Of a stretch of 64,000 nt of DNA, positions 45,996 to 58,500 are shown piece after piece. The DNA lies in the NCBI GenBank assembly GCA_000310025.1, contig FN649728.1, forward strand, positions 5,303,326-5,367,325. The letters are read 5' to 3'. The position numbers and the translations under genes are program-made. The notes beneath the pieces were generated by a model. That model saw only the letters and a program-made list of their open reading frames with translations, was not told the DNA's origin and searched no databases. Within the stretch, counting starts at the first letter, position 1; each line of letters begins with the position of its first letter. The DNA is from Ectocarpus siliculosus (Eukaryota; Sar; Phaeophyceae; Ectocarpales; Ectocarpaceae).

Positions 45996-46269
45996 TACGT
46001 GTTTACTCTAAGGAACCCCAATGAGACTACAGCAGGCTACATGTCTACTATTGTACATACTTTTACTTCCTTTGGCCGATGGACGCCAATCAATGGCTAT
46101 GGTTGTTAGCTCTTGAGAAGCATCGATATAATTTGTTGTATAGTCTAGGCACACGAGGTGGCTCATAAAAGAGCCGGTATATAGACTACCTAGAGAGTGA
46201 AGGTGGCGCTGGTTGATTTCTACGTCGAAATTACGTGAGCCTACGGACTGCTGTTTATTGTAGCGGCGA

Positions 46270-46530
46270 CTGTCCCGGCGAGGCATGAGTGCTAGAGGAG
46301 GATTTTCTGCTCTCTCCAGCTGCTGGAAACCCTTCACTACTTGGCGGCAGAAGCAGAAGCAGCAGAGATTCCGTGGCCCAAGATCGACCTCTACCTCCAA
46401 GATCGGCACCCTCCTTCCACGCGGTTGAAATTCCTCCGCGGAATACCTTGGGAGAGAGGGATCAAGGCCCCGCGTACGGGAGCCGTGACTACCGCTTCCT
46501 TAGCATCTTGGCGTATCCACGCTATGGTGC
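46270..46530 (+). other. Conserved fragment, segment B copy
   Basis: Partner of 23,440–23,740. Same protein-like reading with compensating indels; family not recognised. Confidence 0.35.
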
Positions 46531-49500
46531 TGGGGGGGGTTAGCGCGGCGTCTGTCCCGGCGAGGGATGAATACAATACGTTGATGCGTCCAGACTTTGC
46601 AGTCTGGACGCGGAGGGCGCGGTGATCCACTCTTGGAACCGTTGGTAGGGAGGTGGTCACCTCTGTCATTCCCAATGGCAGGGCCCCACGTCCCAAACAA
46701 GCCACGTGTCTTTCGACACGGCCCTGAGAAACTGAAAGAAACTGAAAGCCTGAAGTGCATGCTGAACTGAGCTGTTATCGTGACGTGAGCTAACCTGGGC
46801 TAACCTTAGCTATTCTAAGGGGTGCTAACGTTGAGTGCGTGCAGCCCTCGCGAGGAGTAGACTAATACGGAGCATATCTATTACATATTGAACCTTAACC
46901 GGCGGTCTTGACAGACAGGAGATAAGAACTTGTTTTGGGGGGGGGTTGTGGAAGATAAAGCAATGATGTTACACAGGCTGCTAAGAAGCGAAAAATGATT
47001 ATGTAACTTTTCGAAGGGGAGTTGGAAGAGAAATATTAGCAGGACGTGAGTAGGATATTTACGGCAAACTGCGGGCACCTTTTCTCTCTCTCACTAATCC
47101 TAGACTAATAAGTGGAGATTGATTAATTGACTCTATATATAGCGGTACGGAACTCTTTAGCACGCGCCACATCAAAGAGTGCGCAGGAATCAGATTCACT
47201 AAATAGCCTGGGAACATCGGATTGATGCTGATGCGTAAGGCATTATCTGCGTGTTCTCCAGGTTAGCTGGCATTCCGCCCCAAGTGCTGACGGAGGAGGC
47301 GGTGAAGTTTCGTGTACCACAATAGTTTGGTATGAATAGCTCGATCAGTTGGAGAACGGAAGCTTTGCCCGTGTGGTCTGTTTTTACCCCATCTGGTGCA
47401 GCCCTATCGATGTACACCACCAACGTTTGATGTAGGGGGAGTTGGCGCGCTCTCTGTATATCGAACGTTGGTGATGTGCATATAGAGGGGATCGCTTCGT
47501 CGTCATACTCCACCCCCGTGTCATACGTTGCGGAGGTTCGTGGTGTATATTCCTTCTATGGGTTCACACACTCACGCGACCCCACCGCAAAGTGACACGG
47601 TCGGTGTAGTACGTGCAACCCTGTTGAGCTCGTCTTCCACGTACTCGGAAAAAGTCCGCGCCACTTGTACCGAAGGAGTGCCAGTGACTGACGAAATGAC
47701 CGATACCTCCTCGGGGCGTCAGTCGGATACTCCTTGGCACACATGTTCCCAATATTTACCATGTCACAAAACTCGGTCTAGGACTTGTTGTAGACGGTTC
47801 AATCCCTGTACTCTGCAACTACAATGAGTGAAGGTGTCGCTGAAGCGCCTAACAGGTAAGTTAGTGGTGGTGCGTCGATCGTCCTGCCGTCTGCCATCGC
47901 ACGTAGGGTCGTGGCGTTGTGGGGTTCTTCCAACATTCAAGCAATTCGACAGACGAGCCGGATCGGATAGGCTGTTCATGCTTGCTTTGGTTGACGCAGG
48001 TTGGAGCGGAGCGACTTGGTTCAGGGCTCCACACTCCTCAAGCGCCTCCCCCTTCCGTCTACCCTTTGTCTACGTCGCATGAACCGAAGGCAGAACTCGC
48101 GAGCAGGCTCCGAGGCGAGGATATCTGCTCGCCCACGCAACACACGAGAACTCTCGTCCCGAGGCCATCCGGCCCACAGTCAAGCGTCCGAAAGGACTTC
48201 GAATCGTAAGCATGCTTACGCGCTAACAACACCGTTTCTCAATCCACTCCAACGTGTGAACCTGGTCTAATTGGAAGAGGACGACGTACCACCTGTGACG
48301 TCGACCCTTCGACAAAAGTGCGGCAGGAGGCACTTCGTCGTGGGTACACACTGCAAACGATTGTGGCCGCAAGACCATGAACAAGCAGTCTCGAGAGCAC
48401 ACCGAGCGGGTTGTTTGGTCCGGGTCGCTGTACATTTCATTCTTGCTTGCGGTTTGGCCACGTGGATGGGCAGGCTCGGACACCAGTAAAATGTGGGGGA
48501 AAGCAGTCGGTGCTCCAGCTCGCTTGGAGAGTGCAACTGAATGCCCACCGCACCCAATCGGTTCTGCAATAGAACATGTTTTAGACTTCACGGCTAACAT
48601 ATCTTGAAGGAAATATGGGGTTGGTCAAACCACTACCAACCAACTACCTATAGCGACGGATTTGACCAAATAGCCATTGTTCTTCCCTCGTCACTATACC
48701 CCGGGAACTCCTCCAAGAAGAGGAAACTACTACTGTGAGGATCACCTCCACGAAACCTAAGATCTCACTCTCTGTCTCTGTCTCGCTCTCTCTCTCTCTG
48801 TCACATTCTTCCTCTCTCAATGTGTCTCCTTCCCTACCCCTACCCCCTCTCTCGCGTTGACTGCCTACCCCTACCCCTCTCCGTCTCTCGGTGTCAGGTG
48901 GACTGAAAAATCCCCAGAAACTGTGGGCTAGAATATATCAGAAGAAAACATGTTCCTTGCTCACACCTGCTGCCGGCGCCAAATCAATAAATACGCTAAA
49001 ACACTCTGCCGTCGAAGGCGTGTCGGTTCTAACCCCAGGCCATTCTCGCACCCCTGTTGGGTTCGACACATGCTTCTTGGTCGACTATTCAACAGCATTT
49101 GGTGAAGATTCCCGCTTCAAAGGGAAGTCTACTACTATATGGCGCATGAGTTTCTTCAAGGTCAACCGTCTTCGCCGCTCACTCTTCAGCCCCCATGGAC
49201 CATATCATCCCCTCCTGAAACACTTGCACCATCCCGGGACATGTCTATTTCTCTTTCCGGCTGGTGCCTGCCTGCCTGCCTGCGTGCCTGCCCCCCTTTT
49301 TTTCGCACGAGCTCGCAGCGTTGGGAGCCAACAATTTGAGTCACCGGCGGCTTGAACCGTCAAAAGTAGAAGAAACCTCGTGAGCCAACCAACTTTTGGT
49401 AAACGTTCGACATTGAACACATCGTGTCTGCAGTACTGTAGCACTCTTGGCACGCACTTCACTCTTCCGTCTCCCCCAACGACTATCATCATTTGCGCCC

Positions 49501-49580
49501 AAATTGACCGGACGGTAACAACCGACCAACATTGCCCCCCGGCAGAATGCAGAGCGACACGGAGGCCGACCGTCTAGAAC
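46531..49580. other. Region between segment B and the TPP2 gene, no supported gene
   Basis: Several mid-length frames on both strands have no recognisable domain, no paralogue in the window and no exon chain. An inverted repeat CCAGACTTTGCAGTCTGG lies at about 46,590–46,607. Pyrimidine-rich CT sequence occurs near 48,765–48,890. Faint similarity to 24,440–24,480 at about 46,695–46,735 suggests the duplication may extend further in decayed form. Confidence 0.4.
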
Positions 49581-52500
49581 CTAGAACAGAGCGAAGGACT
49601 TCGGGTGCCCCAGCACCGCCCACTTCTTGTCTCCCTCCACTAGGTGATCCCATCCAAGCTCCTCGAACACCTTGGCCCGTGCTGTCGACGCCTCTTCCTT
49701 GGAAACCGTCTACGAGCAGTACATGTGCGAACCGAAGGGGCGGGGGCCGTGGTAAGCAAGGTAGGGAGGGTACTCATGTTTTGCATGCCCTAGGTGTTCG
49801 AAAATCGACCACGTGTCCTCGAGAGGACGGGGAAGGTAGGGCGTACTCTTATTTTTTGCGCGCCTTAGCGGTTAGACCATTGACCACGCGTCCTCGAGAG
49901 CGGAAGGTAGGGGGGTGGATTTGACTTTCTAATGCTGGGGTGGGCACTATGTGTGTTCGCTACAAGGAGGGCGCTGCGGTATTAGAGCTCAAAGGACGAA
50001 GCTCTGGATCATGTGATTGGCAACAAACTGTAGGCGACGTGAGAAATTCTTTTGCTTCAATACATCAAACATAGGATTACCAAGAGGGGGTTGGGGAAGA
50101 AGCGTAGCCGTTGAAGGAAACGCCGTACCAGTGCTAAAAACTGCTCATCCTGACACCATTATCACGCCGTTCATCAACTCCCTCGTCCTTGTCGAGACTG
50201 TCGGCTCCACTTGGTGAATGCACATGCCGAGCTCATGCTGAAACAAACAAAGCAGGCTCGATTTTAAGCTGTAGTATCGAGCCAACAATAAAAATACATG
50301 TTCGGGATCTCCAGGTCTTGCAGCAAAGAAATCAAATCAGGTCGGATTGCGAGTGTAACGACAAGATGCATCACGAACGCGGTGTGCAAGAAGACCAAGG
50401 CAGCAACGGGCACCAGATGACAACATCGCCACACAAACATCGAGGACAAGGATAAAGCTTGAGGTCTAAATAGCCTACATACCTTGGAGGAGGAGGAGAT
50501 GAGCTTGGAGAGAAGCTTGACCATCATGCCCAGGCGCCTCTTGCGGCGGAGGAAAGCAAGAGACACCTTGGCGTGCTTGTCTTCTCCAACATCAGCCCAC
50601 CTGACAAAACACCACCGCCAGAGACACAAGCAAATTTGTCATTCGTGTGAATGAGAGAGGCTACCATGCCATACTCGAGAAACAGGGAGCACAGGCAGAG
50701 AGAAGAAGAGCACAAACGAACCCCCAAGACCAGCGAAAATCATGCAACAGAGGGAGAAGGAAGAAAGAATTGCAGCAACGCCTGAAAGGAAGTCGGGTGA
50801 AGCGGCCCAACAACGGTCTGCTTCTGCTCTGGCACCAGCATCTTGGTGCCACGAGCTTGGCTCTACCGTTGTTATTCCTCACTCACTACCACCGGCCGGT
50901 TCGGACAAAGCACAAGAGCTTACCCGTCCGGCGTGCTGCAGGCGCCAAACCAAACACGCTTGTGTTCTCGAGCGATCAAACAAACGCCGGCGAGAACTTG
51001 TTTATTTCGTCACATCCCACTCTCGGAGAGCACCATATTAATCATGAAAATAACGTTAAAACTCAATAGCTGAAGGTGTCAACACTAGCACTTCCACCCC
51101 ACGCAATCGCAGATCAGCGACAAAGCACACTCAGCATATCGCAGGGCCGAAATCTGGCGGAGCGAGTCCAACGGAAACGAAATATGTACCACTCGTACTA
51201 ATGAGCGTCGCTGGCCTCTCGCCAGAGACAGAAAAGAACTGCTCTCACATCACCAAGCGCGAAGCACCGTGAGGTATTCGGCGAGTCACATGGAGGGTGC
51301 GCTGCATCCTGCTAAGAGCGTTCGGTATCTTGTGCTTACTTCCTTGCGTACGGATGACAACTGAATGGGTGGGGAGGTCTTTGTGGCCTATTTACTGGTA
51401 CAGTACCGAAGTGTGGCGACTCACCGTAGGAGGTCAGAGTAAGCCGCGAGGAAGGGGCTGCTAGCCTTGGTCATCTCGGATTCTCCTGCGAAGCAAAGAA
51501 AAGACAAAGACGGACAACAACGGTGAGAGATCGAGATCGGCACAAACACAGACCTTCAGCGCACGCTCCAGCAGCACGCTCACCTTAAACGCTCTCTCAT
51601 CTGCACGGAAGAAACAAACATCGAAAGCGGCACGCCGTTCACTTCACGGAGACGAGGGAATGCAAAATTTACCACAGTCCTCGCCTACAAGCAATAGACG
51701 TGCTTCTTCGGTTTTGAATGTTACTCCGTCGCTGTGTTTTGCGTTTTAGCAGTGTCAACCCCACTCCTGCAGTACCGGGCCCATGGGTAGGGTATCGGCC
51801 GTGTGGCGACTTCGTCGCTGCCGACAAACCGCAGTGCACCGACCATTGTGACTTGTCATGAATCACGATCGACTCCACCTACAATACGCATGAGGAACAA
51901 GGACCCTCGGCCGTTTTCACCGTAAATCCTTTTGAGTGAGAAAATTTGATTGAAATTGCTGCGACAGTCGTCGTATGTATAGGACAACAAACAAAGAGGC
52001 GGAGGCAGAAACAGAAAAAGAGGCCTTCTCAAATACGCTCTGTTGCAACTGGTATTGGCATGTACTTGGCATGAACTGTGCTGTACTCCCTGGTCAGCTC
52101 GTGGGCGCACGCATTCGACGCCGTGTGGACAGAGCCACGTCCACACCCGGCCCAGGCGAACAGGGACAAGAACAAATCAGCACATGGTGCTACGCGGAAA
52201 AAAAAAAAACACACACAACCCGCATACATGCACACAGACCAAGACACAAAATCCTTGGTTTCCGGTGCTCCTGTGTTACACCAGCCGTCGCATGAACCAG
52301 TTTCCGAACAGCGTTCACTGGTACCAAGCAAAAAAAAACGGGCGAAATCCAAACACACTAATCTAAACAGCGCGAGAGACATCCGTCGAACGCACGGCAA
52401 CACCAAGCAACACAATCTGCTCACCGAAAGCAGTATTGGGCGAGAGATGAAACGTTCTAAATGAGGTATCGTATCGCACGGTCAACTCCAAGACGGAAAA

Positions 52501-55500
52501 ACACTGCTGCTGCTTCTCACCGAGAATATCCTCCACGTCAGCAAGAGCGCGGGCCTTCCTCGCGAACGCATCCGCCAACGCCTTCTTCTTCTCGTCGAAC
52601 TCCTTCCGGGCGGTGACCATGCCGGAGTCTTCCGTGTCCACGTTTGTGCCGAACTGCTTGGCCACCTCAGCCTGAAGAACAGGGGGCGGCACGAGCGCGC
52701 GACAAGAAACGGGGGAATGAAAATGATACCAGGAAAGTTCTCAGTAAACTTCGGAACTACTATAATATAATCAACTACGAAATATTGTCAGAAATTTCTT
52801 GGTGTCGGTATATTCCGAGAGTCGAGTCAAACCGTGACCCGTGTACGTGTGCACCGCACGCAAGACGAGACAGCAGACCACGAAACCCTACAGTACCATA
52901 CCACACCATACCATACCCTGAACCGCTCCGAAACGACAGGAACACCATGCCAGTGCCTGTATCTACCTGACATGAACCATGTACCATGTACCATGACCAC
53001 GAAACCCTGCAGTACCATACCACACCATACCATACCCTGAACCGCTCCCAAACGACAGGAACACCATGCCAGTGCCTGTATCCACCTGACATGTACCATG
53101 TACCATGTACCATGTATCATGTACCATGTACCATGTACCATGTACCATGTATCATGTACCATGTACCATGTACCATGTACCATGTACCATTACCTGATCA
53201 ATGGTGGTGACGACGTCATCCGCTGCGGCGACCACCGCCCTCAAAGCCGCCAGTTCCGCATCCTTTCTCTTCTTCTCACCCCCCCCTGCAACACCGCCGC
53301 TTCCTCTCCCTTCACCAGCACCTCCCGGTCCCACAGATGGTATCGCGGCGGCTTCCGTTTCTGTCACCGTTGTTGTTGCTGCTGCTGCTGCTGCTGTTGC
53401 TGTTGCTGGTTCAGCATCCCCCCCCGCGGTTGAGCCCCCCGCAGCCGCCGAGCTGCCTGCGACGCATAAAATATTCGGTAGGGGTGGGGACAGTGGCAAC
53501 TTTAACAGTTTGACCCAAGACGACCCACACATGGAGAAAGCGCAGGCATACCCCTCATCGCGAACAAAAACATGAGCCTTTCAAGTGCCGGATCATCTAG
53601 GGGGCCGTTTTGTACCGGAATCATCCCGCCGGACCAACCAGCTACTATAGCCCGTTTCCTTTTTCTCCGCCTCGCACCTGCCCTCCCCCCTGGGCTTGAA
53701 GCTCAACTGGCTCCTCGTTAGGCACACCAAACGAAGCACAATCAAGGCAAAACAAACTGAAAGCCTCTCGCAAACCAAGCAACTTGATCATGTTTCGGGT
53801 TGATACTTGGTACGTCAAGGCAAGGCAAAGCAGACAGACAAAGAGGAAGAATGGGGTACAGTCGTGAGCCCTTGACGACGTCAGGCATGCACATGTCTTC
53901 CAGGCCCAACTCACTCGCTCGGTACAAAACATGAAAGCCACTTTGATTGTTCTATCCGTACCAACAGATTTCACCCGTCCCATCCAAAGCCGCCCCCGGT
54001 GTTCGGCATCGGGGTTGGGTTTTCGTCGCTTGGCAACGACGTTGTAAAACAAGCCAATTCACTTCGTGGACTCGGCAACCAGGTTACCGGGGGGGTTTGC
54101 CTTTGTTTTTATTTTTTTCGGTAACCATGAATGGTGGTCGAGTAGATGACGTTGTGCGGGGTCGAGAACCCTCACTCCGCGCAAGGGGGATAATCGCTCC
54201 ACGTTGTGTTAAATTGGTCAAGCACCCTCGAGGCTGTTTCACAATGCTTACAACTGTCTCTGGAAGTGAAAGCACCAGAAAATAAATTAAGTCGTAACGC
54301 AGCTGTCATCCGTACGCAAGGAAGTAAGCACAAGATGCCGAACACCCTTTGCAGGATCCAGCGCACCCTTCATGCGACTCGCCGAATACCTCACGGCGCT
54401 TCGCGCTTGGTGATGTGAGAGCCTGGTCCGGTGAGACCCCGGCGTGCTCCGTCCCGGCTTTGTAGGGATGCGAGGTCAATGGTCGAACGACTACGGCATG
54501 CACGACTATGAGTACACCCCCCATCCAAAGCATAAACCAAGTCGATTGGTCTATATGTCCCAAGAGATGACACCAGCCATAACATAACGGGCACCCACCC
54601 TACATAACAATAAACGAATATCACACCCTCGATCACTCTTATCCGTACCAAGAGGTTACACCCGCCCGATACCGTCCACCCGCCCTAATGAGGGACCCCC
54701 CGCACCTCCCGCGTCGCCGGTGTCCGACCCCGCCCCTTCCGTCGCCTTCTCCGCCTCCACCCCCCGCCTCACGCCTTCCCTGTCGAGGAAGTGCAGCCTG
54801 GCCAGCAGCAGCGGCAGGAACGTGTCCGGATCGGTGCGGCCATCCGCTCGAATCTGGAAACACAAAGCAAGGGGAGGCGGATGGAGCCACCCACCGAAAA
54901 ACAAGAAAAACTCACACACAGACAAGAGCAGATAAGATTCACTGATTGCCCGAAGAACAAGGGCAGCCGAACAGAATCCCCCGCTAAAAAAAACTCCAGT
55001 CGGCGGTGTCAAAAGCCACCACACGCTAGATGAAGTACACCAATCGGCCAGTTCAACCCAATCCTCAGAAGGAAGCCAGCGTGTCAAGGAAAGACAAACA
55101 TATCAGTCATTAATCATCTGGCAAAGACGTTTCAAGGAGTACATGAGCGCAAGGAAAACAACAACAGTTTCTGCATCACGACACCTTCAAAAGCGACAAG
55201 ATGCCTATTGGCAGCTCTCGTTAACGTGGAGTACACATAACCTTCGTTACTTTTCGTGCCTTGAACGGAAGGTCGGACACAACAATTCGAAACACACACG
55301 TCACGACGCAGCCGGACACAACAACTCGAAACACACCCGTCACAACACAGTCACCCACAGCAGGCAGGCAACAGGGGGTGAGACACCCCGCAGTCACTCA
55401 CCTGGTCCTTGGCGGTGTTGTGCAACTCCTGGAAGGCCTCGGCCGTCTTGGCCTTGCAGTTCTCCAGGTGCTTCACACGCAAGTCTCGGAGGGCGTCCAG

Positions 55501-58500
55501 CATCTTCTCCGTCTCCGTACTGCTTGGGGAGAGGGGGAAAAAAACGAGCAAAGGTACAGCGAAAAACCACCACCAATCGGTACAGCAGACGAACCGCTCG
55601 ACGCAATGAATGTTGCGGGACCCATCACAACAGGGCAAAGCGGCGGCGGCAAGTTTCTACAGAGGTGGGCAACCGTGCGTTAGGGGGCAGGCGTAGTGAT
55701 ATCCACGCGGGAACCCAGCTTAATGGAATCCCGCGTCCAGACCAATACTGGAGGAGCACAAAAATGAAGTGTTGGGGGCAGTCTCAACCCTTGAGGGGGG
55801 GAAGAGAGTCACACACGGTGCCGTTGGTCACCATAAGAAATAAACCGATATTTTTTCTCTCGTGACACGCCCCCCGATGCGGCGACATCCTCATCACGGC
55901 GTGTTGCGACAACGGGTTCAGTGAATAAAAAAGCGGGAATCACTCTAACCCTCAAGTCTCGCTCTAACCCTCACGTCTCAACGCGAGAGACATGACAACT
56001 TCGCTCCGGCTAGGTACCAGGTGGCAGACCGTGTCAACTTTAGAGGGGGAGGCGCCACAGAATCAAACTCACGCGGGGGCTCCGGCGGCGGCTGCCTCCC
56101 CCTCCTTGCCGCCGCCCCCCTTGTCCGAGGGGGCGGGAGTTGCGGTATCTTGGGAAGCCTCGGCGGCCTTCGGGGCAGCGGGGCCCGCGATGTAGGAGAT
56201 GGGGTACCCTCCGGGCCTCTTGCCGTCGCCCCCTCCGTTGGTCTTGTTGCGCACGTAGGAAGCCGTGCCTGCGCCAAAGGGTAGCAGGCACACCGCGACC
56301 ATCTTCGTTGTTGCCAAGCACATGAGAACACTTTGATGCGTTGCGTTCAAAGTACAATCATCATCGCTTGATGAGGCTCTCAATAGACGTCAAGGGCGAC
56401 ATACATATAGATTCAGTAGACGTGCTTTTTTTTTACTCTGTTGGATGAGGAGCCATTTCGAAGAGGTTAATCCGAACAAGCGGTGCCTGAAACTGGCCAG
56501 CTTCTTGCATCTTTGGTTGATGATTTCTGCCGCCGCCGCAGCTGCCGCCTCCGTCAGAGGACGTGTGTCGTTGACTTTCCGGCATCAAAACAAGGCAGCA
56601 GGTAACCCAGTCATCACGCGCCGCGTCAACGCCTGGGTGGATACACGGTGGGATGATCCATCTAACCCCCTGACCCCTTTGCGAGACCGACGAGTGGAAT
56701 GGACACTTTCGATCTCAGAATTCAGAACAACAGCTAATAGCCCTTGCCGCTCCAAAACGTCCTCGGCCCATCCCATCCATGCACAGAGGCCAGCGCGCGC
56801 GCTCACCGTATGTATCGATATGTACGCGAGGAATAGATTCCCCCTAAGGAGTGGACAAACATACCGCTACACGCTGCTGCATTCCTCATCTTTCCGCCAC
56901 CCTCTTTAGTCCTCCCTCCGCACACGGCAAAAACAAAAGCCAAGCACGATGAACAAACAAATAAAAGCAAAGTGTATATAAAATCAAGCACTGAATCTGA
57001 AAGAGCCAGGCACCATGTCATGTAAAAAGTCCTTCCTGGCTTACCGGTGAACAGGTCGCCGGGTTTGACTCCCTTGGGGAGCTTTTCCTGGTTGGGCTCC
57101 GCGAAAAAGTACGCCGCCGAGTGCCCCCTGAGTCGTGAGTGGATGAATCCAACAAGGACAAAGGGCACGATCGATCGGTGAGTGTCGCTGACACATGAGA
57201 GCAGCGGCTGCGGCACGTTTTCGAGGGCATGGATGGTACAGTACAGTCAATACACCATGTATTGTCCATACAGACCCCGAGTACGTCGCCCCCCGCCCCC
57301 ATTTCGAGCTGGGTTGGTCAGCACGGACGATTGAATGTATTGTCCGCACAGAACCCGACTACGCCCCCCCCCCCCCCCCCATTTCGAGCTGGGTTAGTCA
57401 GCGCGGACGCCTGAACGCCTCCCACAAAGAGCAAGGAGGCGTTATGATGCACGACACAAAAGTAGATAGAGCGTGTGAAAAAACCGATCCCCGAGGACCT
57501 TCTATGTACAAGTGCTGCAAAGGAGACGGCACGCGCAATGTGTATGCGCCTCACGTCACAAAACCCTCGATCTTGCACTGCTTCAAAGACTACAGCCGTA
57601 AAATAATCCCTGTCCCCCGAAACCTCACTTGTCGAGGCAGAGAGCCGGAGGAGCCTTGGCCGCTGTCGAGACGCCGATCACGGTCGCGTGCACGGGCACA
57701 GCCAGGCTGCTGGAAAGCTTGCGGATGAGCATGAGGGGGTGGGACTTGAGCCTCTTCAGCGCTGATTGGTCCGGATGCCTGACCTGCGGTTTTCGTTTGT
57801 GAGGGCGGGGCGCACAAAGATGACGGCAATGTCAAAAAAGATCCGTGGGACCTTCTGTTCATTCCATCCTGCAGCTGCCTTCGATAGGCGCGTTGCTAGT
57901 CTAGCGGGTTGGTGATGGAGGACGCCTGGTGGGAACAACCAAAGACGGCAGTCCAGAAGACGCCCATTTTTTCCGTCAACAGCAAGCAGGAAGCCAAGCG
58001 ACTGACACTGTAGCATACGTTTGTTTGTTGGTGGCCGACTAGACAGCACATGATACTACGAAACTCAAGGGAAGAGGGGCGTTTCGTGTCCCATTTGTTG
58101 CGAACACCGAACGCGGTTTTTCTGAGAATCGCAACGGCCTGTTATTTTCTACTTCATGTTCACTCACACACGCTGGGGGGCAAGAAAATTCTATGGAAAG
58201 GAGCGAGGTGGCTTTTGAGGCTTAAACCGAGGCGTTTAAGCTGAATGAATCCAACCGTTTTCGGGTTAAACACGCCTCTCTGCACTTCTTGTACGACACA
58301 GGCACGGACTGGTCTGGGCGTGCGCACCAATGCTTTTCTACAGCTTGCTCGGGGGGTTTCTTCCCCCTTTACAGTGCTACTCTCGAGCGAGGCCCGCAGA
58401 TGTGCCGTCAGCCGTCACCAACGAGTCCCAAGTTGACGTATTTGGACTGATTTTCCTTCGAAGAAAACACTACCCCTAGAAAATAAATCAACCCGATCAC

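Larger units (their letters stand above)
36880..46530 (+). repeat. Segment B: direct duplicate of 3.65–24 kb
   Basis: Collinear with segment A from GST intron 1 (about 3,655) to about 23,735, in the same orientation. It has the same order of GST exon 1, MsrA exons, CT run, repeat-protein gene, TTGGTG tract and conserved fragment. It lacks the 3.27-kb Helitron and the 7.08-kb chromovirus. GST exons 2–5 are not included. Divergence is high enough that many indels have accumulated in non-coding parts. Confidence 0.93.

Noticed and set aside
48891-49355. A 154-residue plus-strand frame upstream of the TPP2 3' end
   Set aside because: No domain, no paralogue and several competing overlapping frames; composition includes simple CCTG repeats.
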